64,000 nucleotides of DNA from Sutcliffiella rhizosphaerae (GCF_917563925.1 NZ_CAKJTJ010000005.1:62001-126000); one strand, 5' to 3'; shown: positions 43,029 to 52,137, counted from the stretch's first letter. The notes: generated from the letters alone by a model not told the origin. Numbers and translations are program-made.

Positions 43029-44218
43029 ATATTGCATTACTTGGGTTTGGTACTGTTGGGAAAGGTGTATACCATTCCATAGATTCTCACCAGAAAAGAT
43101 TACAAGAAATATTTCAAAAGGAAGTAAAAATCGTTGCGATATTGGTAAAGAACTTACAAAAACATAATATCCCAAGAAAGGATATTATCCTGACGGATAA
43201 TTTTGAAGAAATCTTATCTATACAAGACTTGGATATTGTCGTTGATGCGATTGTTGGTACGGAACCAGGATTTACGTATTTACAAAAAAGCTTAAAAAGA
43301 GGCTGTTCCGTTGTAACGGCAAATAAAGAGATGTTTTCAAAACATGGAAAAGAGCTTCTTAATTTAGCTGGACAAAACAATGTTTCCATTGGGTATGAAG
43401 CCACGGTAGCGGGAGGTATTCCAATCATTCAAACCATTCGCCAACTACTGCAAGTAAACAGAATCGAAAAAGTGGAAGGAATATTGAATGGTACTTCGAA
43501 CTTCATACTGACCTCGATGCGAAAAAATAAAGGGACTTTTGAGCAAAATTTAATCCAGGCACAAAAAAATGGTTATGCTGAAGCGGACCCGACAAATGAT
43601 ATTGAAGGATTTGATGCGTATTATAAAGGTGTCATATTATCAGAATTGGTTTATGGGGAAAAACCAGAAACAACACAAGCTGATTGTAGAGGAATAAGTG
43701 AGATAACATCTGAAATGATCGAAGAAGCTGACAGATTAGATTTAAAGTTTAAACACATTGTCACCATCAGTAAATCGGATCAACAAATAAATTGCACGGT
43801 GGAGCTTGCATTGGTCACTACCGAGCATCCATTCTATCAAGTGGAAGGGGTACAAAACGCCGTTTCCATTAATACAGATCTCGTAGGAAACGTAACATTA
43901 AACGGTCCTGGTGCAGGTATGTTTCCAACTGCCAGCGCTATATTAGAGGACATCATACAGCTTGACCGAAAAGTAGCTGTATCTCCATGTACACGTATTG
44001 TGGAACCTGACTATAACACTAAAACCAAATGGGTCCTTTTTTATCAAGGTAAATCCATTAATCTTCCTTCAGATACAAGTTTGTTCCATAGTCCTACTAG
44101 TAAAATTGTAATAGTAGAAACCGATGATGTATCAGGAATCAAAGAATTGAATCCGTCTATAAACTTTTTTCGGTTAAAAGGGGATTATATCTTATCCAAA
44201 GAAAAAGTTATCGTATAA
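43016..44218 (+). CDS. hom: Homoserine dehydrogenase
   Basis: The protein has 400 residues from the ATG at 43016 (AAAAGGAAGTG upstream); a longer frame begins inside metX without a ribosome site. NAD(P) binding is by LLGFGTVGKGVY, and the catalytic region is VEGILNGTSNFILTSM with the following AQKNGYAEADPTNDIEGFDA. The C-terminal ~80 residues are shorter and less ACT-like than in the threonine-regulated enzyme. Placement after metY-metX suggests a dedicated copy that feeds homoserine to methionine rather than the housekeeping hom-thrCB enzyme. Confidence 0.92.
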   Translation: MSSLNIALLGFGTVGKGVYHSIDSHQKRLQEIFQKEVKIVAILVKNLQKHNIPRKDIILTDNFEEILSIQDLDIVVDAIVGTEPGFTYLQKSLKRGCSVVTANKEMFSKHGKELLNLAGQNNVSIGYEATVAGGIPIIQTIRQLLQVNRIEKVEGILNGTSNFILTSMRKNKGTFEQNLIQAQKNGYAEADPTNDIEGFDAYYKGVILSELVYGEKPETTQADCRGISEITSEMIEEADRLDLKFKHIVTISKSDQQINCTVELALVTTEHPFYQVEGVQNAVSINTDLVGNVTLNGPGAGMFPTASAILEDIIQLDRKVAVSPCTRIVEPDYNTKTKWVLFYQGKSINLPSDTSLFHSPTSKIVIVETDDVSGIKELNPSINFFRLKGDYILSKEKVIV

Positions 44219-44242
44219 ATATAAATAATTTCTTCTTTCCGG

Positions 44243-44280
44243 CCTGCTTGTCTCATATATATGTGACAGGCAGGTTTTTG
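44243..44280 (+). terminator. Terminator of metY-metX-hom
   Basis: CCTGCTTGTC...GACAGGCAGG with an inner TCATATATATGTGA arm, followed by TTTTTG. Confidence 0.85.
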
Positions 44281-44315
44281 TTCTGCATATATGTGCAGAT
44301 GGAGGGTGGACAAAG

Positions 44316-45338
44316 GTGAGAAGAAGTTGGCTTAGTGCTTTTCAAATCGCTGCAGTGTATGTTGGAACCATTGTTGGCGCAGGTTTTGCAACAGGAAAGG
44401 AGATTGTCCAGTTTTTTACACAATTCGGCTGGATAGCAATAATCACCATACTTATTAGTGGAGTTCTTTTTATTTGGTTGGGAACAAAAATGATGATACT
44501 GTCAAATCGCATAAATGCAAGCTCGTACAAAGAGTTTAACGAACATTTATTTGGTAAAGCAGCAGGTACTTTTGTCAATCTTTTTATGCTTGTGATATTA
44601 ATTTGTGTTGGCGCAGTCATGCTCTCTGGAGCCGGTGCAGTATTTGAAGAGCAACTTGGCTGGTCCTATCAGATTGGCCTTTTCATTACGATGCTCTTGT
44701 CTGTAGGGGTTGTAATATTAGGGGTAAAAGGGTTGGTAGGCGTTAACGTTATAGTAGTACCTGTTATGATTACATTCAGTCTTATTATTGCAGGCAATGC
44801 TATTATGGATAATGGCTTGTCATTCTTAAGTCTTTCTCCATTAAAAGAGGGAATAAAGGGTTGGTTGGCTCCATTTATGTATGTTTCTTTTAATCTTGCG
44901 ATGGCTCAGCCTGTACTTGTTCCATTAGCAAAAGAAGCAAATGATGATTGGGTGATTAAACGCGGTGGAATCATTGGTGGTGGCATTCTTTGCTTTATTC
45001 TTATTACATGCCATATTTCCATTGCATCTCTTCCTAGTTTTCAGGTTTTTGAAATACCAATGGCAGAAGTAGTAAAACTAAGTATGCTTTCTTTTTTTGG
45101 CTTCTATGTTTTCGTCATATACGGAGAAATTTTCACTTCTGTCGTTAGTGATATTTTTGGTCTACAAAGACAGTTGGAAAGTATGCTAGGCATATCCAAA
45201 TATCTCATTACGATTGTATTAGTAAGTATTATATATATGATAAGCCAAATTGGATATGGCAGCTTAATCGAGCATCTCTATCCATTCTTTGGTTACGTAA
45301 GCATGGTTTTTCTCTTGCTGCTTATTATTAGAAAATAG
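44316..45338 (+). CDS. YkvI-family membrane protein (amino acid permease-like)
   Basis: The protein has 340 residues from a GTG start behind GGAGGGTGG. It has about ten hydrophobic segments and begins FQIAAVYVGTIVGAGFATG, a motif shared with APC-superfamily transporters. From memory it corresponds to B. subtilis YkvI, which lies just before queC in that genome as here. Function is unknown; transport of an amino acid or related solute is plausible from the fold. Confidence 0.85.
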   Translation: MRRSWLSAFQIAAVYVGTIVGAGFATGKEIVQFFTQFGWIAIITILISGVLFIWLGTKMMILSNRINASSYKEFNEHLFGKAAGTFVNLFMLVILICVGAVMLSGAGAVFEEQLGWSYQIGLFITMLLSVGVVILGVKGLVGVNVIVVPVMITFSLIIAGNAIMDNGLSFLSLSPLKEGIKGWLAPFMYVSFNLAMAQPVLVPLAKEANDDWVIKRGGIIGGGILCFILITCHISIASLPSFQVFEIPMAEVVKLSMLSFFGFYVFVIYGEIFTSVVSDIFGLQRQLESMLGISKYLITIVLVSIIYMISQIGYGSLIEHLYPFFGYVSMVFLLLLIIRK

Positions 45339-45340
45339 AC

Positions 45341-45371
45341 CTGGCGCAACATATAATTCTAAGCGCCAGGC
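45341..45371. terminator. Hairpin between convergent genes (possible bidirectional terminator)
   Basis: CCTGGCGC and GCGCCAGG pair around a 16-base AT loop. T-runs are poor on both strands. Confidence 0.5.
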
Positions 45372-45380
45372 TAGGTAACC

Positions 45381-45998
45381 TTAAAAATTGAGTGGTAAAA
45401 TGCCTAGCAGCCAAAGATCAAAAACTAAGTGAGAAACAATAATTAGCACAAGAGATTTTTTCCATTGATATAAAATGCCCCAAACTAGACCTGCAAAAAG
45501 AGCAGCTGCCATCAGCATAATATTTCCAGTCCAAACATGGGCAATAGCATACAATATAGCCGCCGTTAACACGCTAAACCATGCTCCGAATTTAATCGTA
45601 AACTGTTTAAGTATATAACCTCTCCAAAAAATTTCTTCACCAGGAATAATAATAAGGATAAGTACAGCATAATGCCACCAAGATGTGGGGCCAACGATAC
45701 TGTAAAGATCCCAAATATAAGAAGTTAATGGGAAAGGAATTATTTTTATACTTACATATGTAAGAAGAAAAAATGCGTACAATACAGTTCCGCTAACTAC
45801 ACCCCAAACAATAAGGGAAGTTGTTAAGGAAACCGAAAGATTGACCTTTTGTTTTCCTAGAAGAATGATCGAAATGATTGATAATATGAGCAGCGAGATA
45901 GGGAAAAGATACCAAAAATAGGTAGTAAATAAAAAGCTTCCTCCTATCAATACATTTGCTAAAACCCATATCGGTATAATTTTTCTCAATAAATGCAA
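45381..45998 (-). CDS. CPBP family intramembrane glutamic endopeptidase
   Basis: The protein has 205 residues from a TTG start (GGAGGAG upstream on the minus strand). Six or so membrane helices hold the CPBP/Abi motif 1 GEEIFWRGYILKQF, with the catalytic glutamates, and motif 2 AILYAIAHVWTGN plus the final HLVFDLWLLGILP. The family includes prenyl-protein-type proteases and bacteriocin self-immunity proteins. It is a lone gene, so its substrate is unknown. Confidence 0.85.
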   Translation of the reverse strand: MHLLRKIIPIWVLANVLIGGSFLFTTYFWYLFPISLLILSIISIILLGKQKVNLSVSLTTSLIVWGVVSGTVLYAFFLLTYVSIKIIPFPLTSYIWDLYSIVGPTSWWHYAVLILIIIPGEEIFWRGYILKQFTIKFGAWFSVLTAAILYAIAHVWTGNIMLMAAALFAGLVWGILYQWKKSLVLIIVSHLVFDLWLLGILPLNF

Positions 45999-46100
45999 TG
46001 AAACTCCTCCATAAATCTTCTTTTACCCTATTTTAACAGAAACCTTCCAACAGTAAATGAGCATACTATTTGGGAAAAGGGATGAAAAGGAGCGGTAAAC

Positions 46101-46220
46101 ATGACTCAATCAAAAAAGCAGCAAGAAAGACAATGGAATACGAGAAAAGAATTACAAAATCCGCATGGGAAAGTAAAAAGTTTTGAAGAATTGTCTGATA
46201 TGAATGAAAAAAAGAAATAA
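46101..46220 (+). CDS. Small polar protein (39 aa), DUF6254-like
   Basis: ATG at 46101 follows AAAAGGAGCGG at good spacing. The product MTQSKKQQERQWNTRKELQN then PHGKVKSFEELSDMNEKKK is charged and lacks hydrophobic segments. From memory it fits the DUF6254 family of tiny Bacillus proteins. It is followed at once by a terminator, so it is an independent gene. Confidence 0.7.
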   Translation: MTQSKKQQERQWNTRKELQNPHGKVKSFEELSDMNEKKK

Positions 46221-46226
46221 AAGTAA

Positions 46227-46256
46227 AGCCATTCCAACAATGGAATGGCTATTTTA
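46227..46256 (+). terminator. Terminator of the 39-aa gene
   Basis: AGCCATTCCA, ACAA loop, TGGAATGGCT, then ATTTTAA. Confidence 0.75.
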
Positions 46257-46272
46257 ATGGGTATATTGTGTA

Positions 46273-47088
46273 GTGATAAAAAGCATACTATTGGAAGATA
46301 TTACAGGAAATGAGGATGCAGCCTTGAGAGCTCAACATGAAAAAAAGAGATATGTTGCCAGCATAAGTCCCTATACTACTAGTATCCTGCACTACCGGAA
46401 ACCTTTTGTAGTCGCGTGGTGGGGAGCTGCATTCCCTGGATTTGGCCACTTCATGTTATCAAAGTACTTAACAGCTTTTATATTAATTTCCTGGGAAGTG
46501 ATTATAAATAATTTAGCCCACTTAAATGAAGCAATTTTTCTTTCCATGCTTGGCAAATTTGATGAGGCGATTTCTGTTCTTGATCAGCGTTGGATTATTA
46601 TATATGTTTGCATGTATGTTTTCTCCATATGGGATAGCTATCGCCTTACGATTGAAATGAACAAACACTGTACATTGGCGTACCATGAAGGCTTACCTGC
46701 GATGGTAAAAAACACTTCTTCTACAGAAATTAATGTGATTGATAAGAAAAACCCACTGCTTGCCCTTCTATGGTCTTTGTTAACGCCAGGTCTTGGTAAT
46801 CTTTATGTTACAAGGGTGATATCCGTTATTTTTGTTTTGACATGGTGGCTTGTCATTACCTATGAAGCGAATGTATTTCCTGCAATTCATTTAACAATGG
46901 TTGGGAAATTTGAGGAAGCAACCAATATTTTGGTTCCACAATGGCTGTTATTTATACCTTCTATTTATTGTTTTGCTGCCTATGATTCATACGTAAGTGC
47001 AGTGGAAATTAATAATTTTGTTGATAGGTATTTAGGAAGAGAGTTAAAGAATAAATATCAGGATCGTCATTTCAAAATGCCGATATAG
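46273..47088 (+). CDS. Membrane protein with two tandem homologous modules, unknown function
   Basis: The frame from the GTG at 46273 gives 271 residues; a TTG at 46324 with GAGG 8 bases upstream is a competing start. Two ~95-residue halves align: PFVVAWWGAAFPGFGHF ... LGKFDEAISVL ... IWDSYRLTIEMN, and NPLLALLWSLLTPGLGNL ... VGKFEEATNIL ... AYDSYVSAVEIN. Each half has about three hydrophobic segments. I do not recognise a family. The next gene, 17 bases later, also encodes a membrane protein and is probably cotranscribed. Confidence 0.75.
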   Translation: MIKSILLEDITGNEDAALRAQHEKKRYVASISPYTTSILHYRKPFVVAWWGAAFPGFGHFMLSKYLTAFILISWEVIINNLAHLNEAIFLSMLGKFDEAISVLDQRWIIIYVCMYVFSIWDSYRLTIEMNKHCTLAYHEGLPAMVKNTSSTEINVIDKKNPLLALLWSLLTPGLGNLYVTRVISVIFVLTWWLVITYEANVFPAIHLTMVGKFEEATNILVPQWLLFIPSIYCFAAYDSYVSAVEINNFVDRYLGRELKNKYQDRHFKMPI

Positions 47089-47105
47089 AAAAGGGCTGGA
47101 ACGTA

Positions 47106-47564
47106 ATGTATATTTTCGCTACCTTCAAATACAATACGGAAATTGAGCTTACATTACAGGAGCTAGAGGAATTAGGCTTGAGAAAGTATCAAATAATGAT
47201 TGTTCCATTGGACAAAGTGGAATTTAATACTAAAACAATTGATTCTATGCATAGAACTGATGGTAGAAGCCTAATAGATTTAGCTGCGATATTTGGCATT
47301 ATTTTTATGCTTTTAGGCGTTATTTACGGGTATGTATTGTCATTAGGACCAATTTTATGGGGACTTTTCGGTTTGTTATTTGGTTTTGTTTCTGGTTTTT
47401 TAGTAGATTATTTTTTCACCAAAAAAAGTGAGAGTAAAAGGAAGAAGCAAGGATCAGATGCGGATTTAATTCTTATGATCAGATGTCCTATAGAGAAGCA
47501 AGAAAAAGTGAAAGATATCCTTTGGAATAATCTTGTACTTGGAGTAGGAGTCGTGGATAGATAA
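47106..47564 (+). CDS. Small membrane protein, unknown function
   Basis: This 152-residue protein starts 17 bases after the duplicated-module gene. Residues 1-45 form a soluble alpha/beta segment (MYIFATFKYNTEIELTLQEL), residues ~57-100 are two close membrane helices rich in Gly (LLFGFVSGFLVDYFF), and residues 115-152 form a second soluble segment (LILMIRCPIEKQEKVKDIL). Soluble-helices-soluble with a Gly-rich hairpin resembles stress-type DUF1269-like proteins, but I cannot assign it. Confidence 0.7.
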   Translation: MYIFATFKYNTEIELTLQELEELGLRKYQIMIVPLDKVEFNTKTIDSMHRTDGRSLIDLAAIFGIIFMLLGVIYGYVLSLGPILWGLFGLLFGFVSGFLVDYFFTKKSESKRKKQGSDADLILMIRCPIEKQEKVKDILWNNLVLGVGVVDR

Positions 47565-47693
47565 TGCGAGCGAGGTATGAGGAAGAATGTACTCTTAAAT
47601 TATTCATGCTTTTTTTGTAGAAACTATCGCGGAATTATGGTATAGTAACATAGTTAATTTAATAGCAATCTTTCGTCTTAACGAGGACGAAAG

Positions 47694-47774
47694 GAGAGGT
47701 TCTAGCAAATACCCTCTATAAAAAACTAAGGACAGTTGTAAACTATATTCCTTCCTTAGGATATAGTTTTTTCA
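47694..47774 (+). promoter_or_regulatory. preQ1-I riboswitch with terminator, controls queCDEF
   Basis: AGAGGTTCTAGCAAATACCC, then TCTATAAAAAACTAAGG: the P1/L1 hairpin and A-rich pseudoknot tail of the preQ1-I aptamer (47694-47731). The terminator AAACTATATTCC...GGATATAGTTTTTT is at 47740-47774. The hairpin TTTCGTC/GACGAAA lies just upstream. Confidence 0.93.
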
Positions 47775-47857
47775 TTTTTATAGACGTTTTGCATATGCGC
47801 TGAGCCTATTCATGTGGGCAGCGCATTTTTTTCGGTAAATGGAAGGAGAGGTAAACC

Positions 47858-48529
47858 ATGAAACCAATAGAGAAAGCAATGGTTGTGTTTAGTGGCGGTC
47901 AAGACAGTACTACTTGTCTTCTTTGGGCAATGAAAGAGTTCGATGAAGTGGAAGCAGTTACGTTTCACTATGGCCAACGACACGAATTAGAAATTGAGTG
48001 TGCGAAAAGTATTGCCGAAGAGCTAGGTGTTAAGCACAGAATTCTTGATATGTCCTTGCTAGGTCAGCTTACACCAAATGCACTAACAAGAGATAATATT
48101 GAAATTGAAGAAAATGAGGGAGAACTGCCTAGCACATTTGTAGATGGGAGAAATCTCCTGTTTTTATCATTCGCCGCTGTTGCAGCAAAGCAAATAGGTG
48201 CAAAACATATAGTTACAGGGGTTTGTGAAACAGATTTTAGCGGATATCCGGATTGTCGAGATGTATTCATTAAATCTTTAAATGTAACATTAAATTTATC
48301 TATGGATTATCCTTTTGTTATTCATACTCCATTAATGTGGTTAAATAAAGCAGAAACATGGGAGCTAGCTGATCAGCTTGATGCACTAAGCTTTGTTCAG
48401 GAGCGAACTTTGACATGTTATAACGGTGTGGTGGCGGATGGTTGTGGGGAATGTCCGGCATGTAAACTTCGCAAGCGGGGTCTCGATGAATATTTGGCTT
48501 TGAAAAATAAAGGAGTTGCTTCATCATGA
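47858..48529 (+). CDS. queC: 7-cyano-7-deazaguanine synthase
   Basis: This 223-residue adenine nucleotide alpha-hydrolase-fold enzyme starts behind GGAAGGAGAGG. The PP-loop is [16 protein letters not shown] at residues ~9-24, and the C-terminal zinc site is [19 protein letters not shown] with four cysteines. It converts carboxy-deazaguanine to preQ0 using ATP and ammonia. It is first in the preQ1-riboswitch operon; the stop overlaps the queD start (ATGA). Confidence 0.96.
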   Translation: MKPIEKAMVVFSGGQDSTTCLLWAMKEFDEVEAVTFHYGQRHELEIECAKSIAEELGVKHRILDMSLLGQLTPNALTRDNIEIEENEGELPSTFVDGRNLLFLSFAAVAAKQIGAKHIVTGVCETDFSGYPDCRDVFIKSLNVTLNLSMDYPFVIHTPLMWLNKAETWELADQLDALSFVQERTLTCYNGVVADGCGECPACKLRKRGLDEYLALKNKGVASS

Positions 48530-48969
48530 TTCAACAGATATACCCTCAAGTGCAACACGATTTTACTTACGAACTAAATAAAGATTTGCAGATAGCTGCT
48601 GCACATTATATTCCAACTGAATCAGCTGGAAAATGCAAACAACTACATGGTCATACGTATTTTGTAAACGTAACGGTTGCTGGTGATCAGCTTGATGATG
48701 CGGGATTTTTAGTGAATTTCCAAGTATTGAAAAAGCTATTACATGACAAATTCGACCATACAACACTAAATGATCATACAGATGTTTTCAATAATAAGGA
48801 TTCTAATTATTTTCCTACTACTGAAGTGGTGGCAAGAGTAATGTGGGAAACAATAGAACATCATCTTCAAAAATTGCCATCCAAACCAACCTGCTTACAA
48901 GTGTTTGTGAGGGAAACACCTACAAGCTATTGTATTTACAGGCCTAAAAAGGGAAGGACTGCGCAATGA
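48526..48969 (+). CDS. queD: 6-carboxy-5,6,7,8-tetrahydropterin synthase
   Basis: This 147-residue T-fold protein has zinc histidines in QIAAAHYIP and [10 protein letters not shown], the catalytic Cys in [11 protein letters not shown], and the substrate-binding Glu in [13 protein letters not shown]. It makes carboxytetrahydropterin from dihydroneopterin triphosphate, the second step of the pathway to deazaguanine. It overlaps both neighbours by 4 bases, indicating translational coupling in queCDE. Confidence 0.95.
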   Translation: MIQQIYPQVQHDFTYELNKDLQIAAAHYIPTESAGKCKQLHGHTYFVNVTVAGDQLDDAGFLVNFQVLKKLLHDKFDHTTLNDHTDVFNNKDSNYFPTTEVVARVMWETIEHHLQKLPSKPTCLQVFVRETPTSYCIYRPKKGRTAQ

Positions 48970-49685
48970 GTCATACCATACCGGTTTTAGAAATATTTGG
49001 TCCGACCATTCAAGGAGAAGGAATGGTTATAGGCCAAAAAACAATGTTTGTCCGGACTGCCGGATGTGATTATCGCTGTTCTTGGTGTGATTCTGCTTTT
49101 ACTTGGGATGGGACAGCTAAGGATGATATCGTCATGATGACTGCTGATGCCATCTATGACAGACTTCGAGAACTTGGGAGAAATGCATTTAATCATGTCA
49201 CTATATCTGGCGGAAATCCTGCACTCTTAAAAAATATAGATAATCTAATTAATATTCTACACAGCCAGGATATTAAGGTAGCATTAGAAACACAAGGAAG
49301 CAAATGGCAGGACTGGCTTTTAGAAATAGATGATTTAACAATATCACCTAAACCTCCAAGCTCGGGTATGAATACAAATTTTGAAGTGCTTGATGATATG
49401 ATAAATCGTATCGAAAAGAGTAAGGCTTCTCTAAAAGTAGTCGTGTTCAATAAGGAAGATTTGACCTATGCCAAACAAGTGCATAAAAGATATCCAGGTA
49501 TCTCTTTTTATGTACAGGTTGGCAATGAAGACACTGTGACAGAAAATGATGAAAAATTAGTGAAAAAGTTGTTATCACAATATGAGTGGCTGATTGACCA
49601 AGTAATGAATGACGATGAAATGAACAATGTTCGCGTACTTCCACAATTGCATACACTTGTGTGGGGAAATAAACGCGGAGTATAA
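48966..49685 (+). CDS. queE: 7-carboxy-7-deazaguanine synthase (radical SAM)
   Basis: This 239-residue protein has a 4Fe-4S radical SAM motif GCDYRCSWCDSAF (Cys-x3-Cys-x2-Cys) and the N-terminal EIFGPTIQGEGMVIGQKT typical of QueE. VTISGGNPALL and LETQGSKWQDWLL follow. It performs the ring contraction of carboxytetrahydropterin. The segment QLHTLVWGNKRGV at the C-terminus is usual for Bacillus QueE. Confidence 0.95.
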   Translation: MSHTIPVLEIFGPTIQGEGMVIGQKTMFVRTAGCDYRCSWCDSAFTWDGTAKDDIVMMTADAIYDRLRELGRNAFNHVTISGGNPALLKNIDNLINILHSQDIKVALETQGSKWQDWLLEIDDLTISPKPPSSGMNTNFEVLDDMINRIEKSKASLKVVVFNKEDLTYAKQVHKRYPGISFYVQVGNEDTVTENDEKLVKKLLSQYEWLIDQVMNDDEMNNVRVLPQLHTLVWGNKRGV

Positions 49686-49700
49686 AAGGAGAGATTACGA

Positions 49701-50198
49701 ATGTCTGGAAGAAAAGATTCAGAGCTGGAGGGTGTAACCCTTCTTGGCAATCAAGGAACAAACTATTTATTTAATTATTCTCCCGATGTATTAGAAACAT
49801 TTGAGAACAAACATCCTAATAGAGACTATTTTGTTAAATTCAATTGCCCAGAGTTTACTAGTCTTTGTCCAAAAACGAACCAACCGGATTTTGCCACGAT
49901 ATACATCAGCTATATTCCAGGTAAACTAATGGTAGAGAGCAAATCATTAAAGCTATACCTTTTTAGCTTTAGAAATCATGGTGATTTCCACGAAGACTGC
50001 ATGAATATTATCATGAATGATTTGATTGAACTAATGGACCCTCGTTATATTGAAGTATGGGGCAAATTTACCCCACGTGGCGGTATATCCATTGATCCAT
50101 ACACAAACTACGGAAAGCCTGGTACAAAATATGAGGAAATCGCTCAATACCGCCTGATGAATCATGATATGTATCCTGAAACGATAGATAATAGATAA
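49701..50198 (+). CDS. queF: NADPH-dependent 7-cyano-7-deazaguanine reductase
   Basis: This 165-residue type I QueF starts behind AAAGGAGAG. The catalytic Cys lies in [20 protein letters not shown], the QueF family motif [16 protein letters not shown] follows, and the substrate Asp/His pair is FHEDC. It reduces preQ0 to preQ1, the ligand of the riboswitch that controls this operon, giving feedback. It is the last gene, followed by a terminator. Confidence 0.96.
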   Translation: MSGRKDSELEGVTLLGNQGTNYLFNYSPDVLETFENKHPNRDYFVKFNCPEFTSLCPKTNQPDFATIYISYIPGKLMVESKSLKLYLFSFRNHGDFHEDCMNIIMNDLIELMDPRYIEVWGKFTPRGGISIDPYTNYGKPGTKYEEIAQYRLMNHDMYPETIDNR

Positions 50199-50222
50199 AC
50201 AGCGATGGTTTGATAGATAATA

Positions 50223-50275
50223 AGGGACTGCCAGACAAATGTACATACTTGCTGGACAGCCCCTTTTTTATTTTA
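50223..50275 (+). terminator. Terminator of queCDEF
   Basis: AAGGGACTGCCAG and CTGGACAGCCCCTT form the stem, followed by a run of T. In 50276-50525 I see no further feature apart from the ribosome site of the next gene. Confidence 0.85.
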
Positions 50276-50525
50276 CTTTGAAATGTGCTGTAAATTAGAT
50301 GTTTGTGAATTATTGCAAAAGGGTAAAAAGATGTCACACAATTATATAAAACCTTAGTATATAAATTAAAGAATAAATGGTATTGGGAATTAAGCTACAG
50401 AGTAATCAGATTGTCAAAGGACGGATCTGAAGATGCAGAAGAAAACTAATCCAAAAACCAGAAAAGTTGTGAAGTAAGGTAAAGATGGTTTAAAGTAATA
50501 TTAAAAAGAAGAGGAGTAACAATAC

Positions 50526-51194
50526 ATGAAGCATGAGCGAAAAGCTTTATTGATTGGAGCTACTGGATTAATAGGTTCCTTTCTCGAAAAAGAAATTTTG
50601 GGGAATTCAAACTATAGCACACTAACTACACTTGTGAGAAATGCTACAAATCATGTCCATCCAAAATTAAATGAAGTTATTGTATCATTTGATAATCTAT
50701 CCAATTACAAAGAGTTTTTTCATGTGGATGATTTGTTTATTGCGTTGGGCACAACTAGGAAAAAAGCAGGTTCAAAAGCAAATTTTGTAAAGGTTGATTT
50801 AGAATATGTGCTGATAGCTGCCCAACTAGCAAAAATATCAGGTGTAAAAAGGGTTGCAATTGTGTCAGCAATTGGTGCTGATTCAAATTCACTATTCTTT
50901 TATAACCAAGTAAAAGGTAATATGGAAGCAGCGGTAAGTGAATTAGAAATTCCTTCGACCTATTTTTTTCGGCCATCCCTATTATTAGGACCTCGAAATG
51001 AATTTAGATTTGGAGAGAAAATGGGAGAAGGAATGGCAAGATTTATGAATCCTCTACTTAGGGGGAAATGGAAGAAATACCAGGCTGTTCATGGAGAAGA
51101 TGTGGCGAAATCAATGGTGAAATTCTTAAAGGATGCAAGAAATGGGAGACATGTAGTAGAATCTGATCTAATAAAACAGATCGGTGCGTTGTGA
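50526..51194 (+). CDS. NAD(P)H-binding short-chain oxidoreductase-like protein
   Basis: This 222-residue protein has an N-terminal Rossmann motif LLIGATGLIGSFLEKEIL. The region FIALGTTRKKAGSKANF, the YxxxK-like YNQVKGNMEAAV and the PSLLLGPRNEFR segment resemble the atypical SDR/HTATIP2-like group. Substrate and pathway are unknown. Ribosome site GAGGAG precedes the ATG. It is a lone gene between queF and an AbrB-type regulator. Confidence 0.8.
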   Translation: MKHERKALLIGATGLIGSFLEKEILGNSNYSTLTTLVRNATNHVHPKLNEVIVSFDNLSNYKEFFHVDDLFIALGTTRKKAGSKANFVKVDLEYVLIAAQLAKISGVKRVAIVSAIGADSNSLFFYNQVKGNMEAAVSELEIPSTYFFRPSLLLGPRNEFRFGEKMGEGMARFMNPLLRGKWKKYQAVHGEDVAKSMVKFLKDARNGRHVVESDLIKQIGAL

Positions 51195-51258
51195 TATTTT
51201 CTCGTTTTTATTTATTGAATTCGGGGAATAAGAATAAAAAAATGTAGGAGTGTCAAAT

Positions 51259-51564
51259 ATGTGCCAATCCAAAGAATTTAGAAGAATTCGTAAATCTGGC
51301 CATTTAACCATTCCCAAATCTATTAGAGAGCAATTGCAAATAACCGATGGAGATGTATTAATGATTATGGAACGACCATTAGGTTTACTGATGAAACAGA
51401 TTGAAGAAGAACATGTTTTTAACGAATCTATCGTGTCCAATAATGGGAAAGTAAATATTCCGATTGAGATAAGAAGAAATTTAAATATCAATGAAGAAAC
51501 ACACTTTTCCGTTATGCTTGATGAAGAAAATTCTGCAGTCGTTTTAGAGATTATTAATGGGTAG
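51259..51564 (+). CDS. Tandem AbrB/MazE-type swapped-hairpin DNA-binding protein
   Basis: The protein has 101 residues from the ATG at 51259 behind TAGGAGTG. Two AbrB-like motifs lie in one chain: RKSGHLTIPKSIREQLQI (~11-28) and NNGKVNIPIEIRRNLNI (~61-77). The usual AbrB, Abh and SpoVT have one N-terminal copy and dimerise; here a single chain carries both halves. It is probably a DNA-binding transition-state-type regulator, but target genes are unknown. Confidence 0.75.
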   Translation: MCQSKEFRRIRKSGHLTIPKSIREQLQITDGDVLMIMERPLGLLMKQIEEEHVFNESIVSNNGKVNIPIEIRRNLNINEETHFSVMLDEENSAVVLEIING

Positions 51565-51595
51565 AGAAATTTAGAGTGGACAATAACATACGAAT

Positions 51596-51645
51596 AAAAC
51601 GCATAAAATCGAATACACAGATTTTGATTTCATGCGTTTTTTATT
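51596..51645 (+). terminator. Terminator of the tandem AbrB gene
   Basis: AAAACGCAT...ATGCGTTTT with inner AAAATC/GATTTT pairing, followed by TTATTC. Confidence 0.75.
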
Positions 51646-51682
51646 CTTCCATGATGCAAAAGTAATCGTCGCTATTTTTTAA

Positions 51683-51865
51683 TTATAAATCTTTAATTAT
51701 TTTGTAATTTTTATGGTTTACTACAGTCCGTTGTTCTAACTCTAAATCACGATAATTATTCATATAAGTAAGATCCACAATGACAGAGTTCTCGTTTACC
51801 TTTTCGACAATTCCTTTTAGACCTTCTCTAAATTCGATAATGTTTCCAACTTCTGCTTTTTTCAA
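51683..51865 (-). CDS. ykvS: YkvS-family small KOW-like protein (DUF2187)
   Basis: The protein has 60 residues from a TTG start behind GGGGGGAG on the minus strand. The sequence IIEFREGLKGIVEKVNENSVIVDLTY is a KOW/SH3-like beta barrel, matching the DUF2187 family and B. subtilis YkvS by memory and by position after queF. Function is unknown; KOW motifs often bind RNA. The small size fits the family. Confidence 0.8.
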   Translation of the reverse strand: MKKAEVGNIIEFREGLKGIVEKVNENSVIVDLTYMNNYRDLELEQRTVVNHKNYKIIKDL

Positions 51866-52049
51866 CTAAATCTCCCCCCAGAATATCTTGTCGTCCATTT
51901 TTTATTTTTAGGACAGTTGATTAAAAGTGTTTACATTCAGTTTGCATTATTTTTGTAAAAACGTAAATAGATTCCACGTGTTTTTTCTAAATTTTCTATA
52001 AATTATTACCCAAGTTTTAATCATGTAACAAAATTTGATGGATGTTCAT

Positions 52050-52137
52050 ATATTATTTGCAGGGCTAACTGATATGCCCTATTCATTTTATTCCTTATCC
52101 CCCATGGAATCCCTTCTCTTGCAGAAGGGATTTTTTT
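52050..52137 (+). ncRNA. Candidate small RNA: hairpin plus orphan terminator
   Basis: AGGGCTAACTGATATGCCCT (52061-52080) is a stem-loop. Then AATCCCTTCT, a short loop, AGAAGGGATT and seven T residues (52108-52137) form a strong terminator. No plus-strand gene precedes it since 51564, which already has its own terminator, so a separate transcript is implied. No convincing promoter was found in 51866-52050. Confidence 0.4.
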
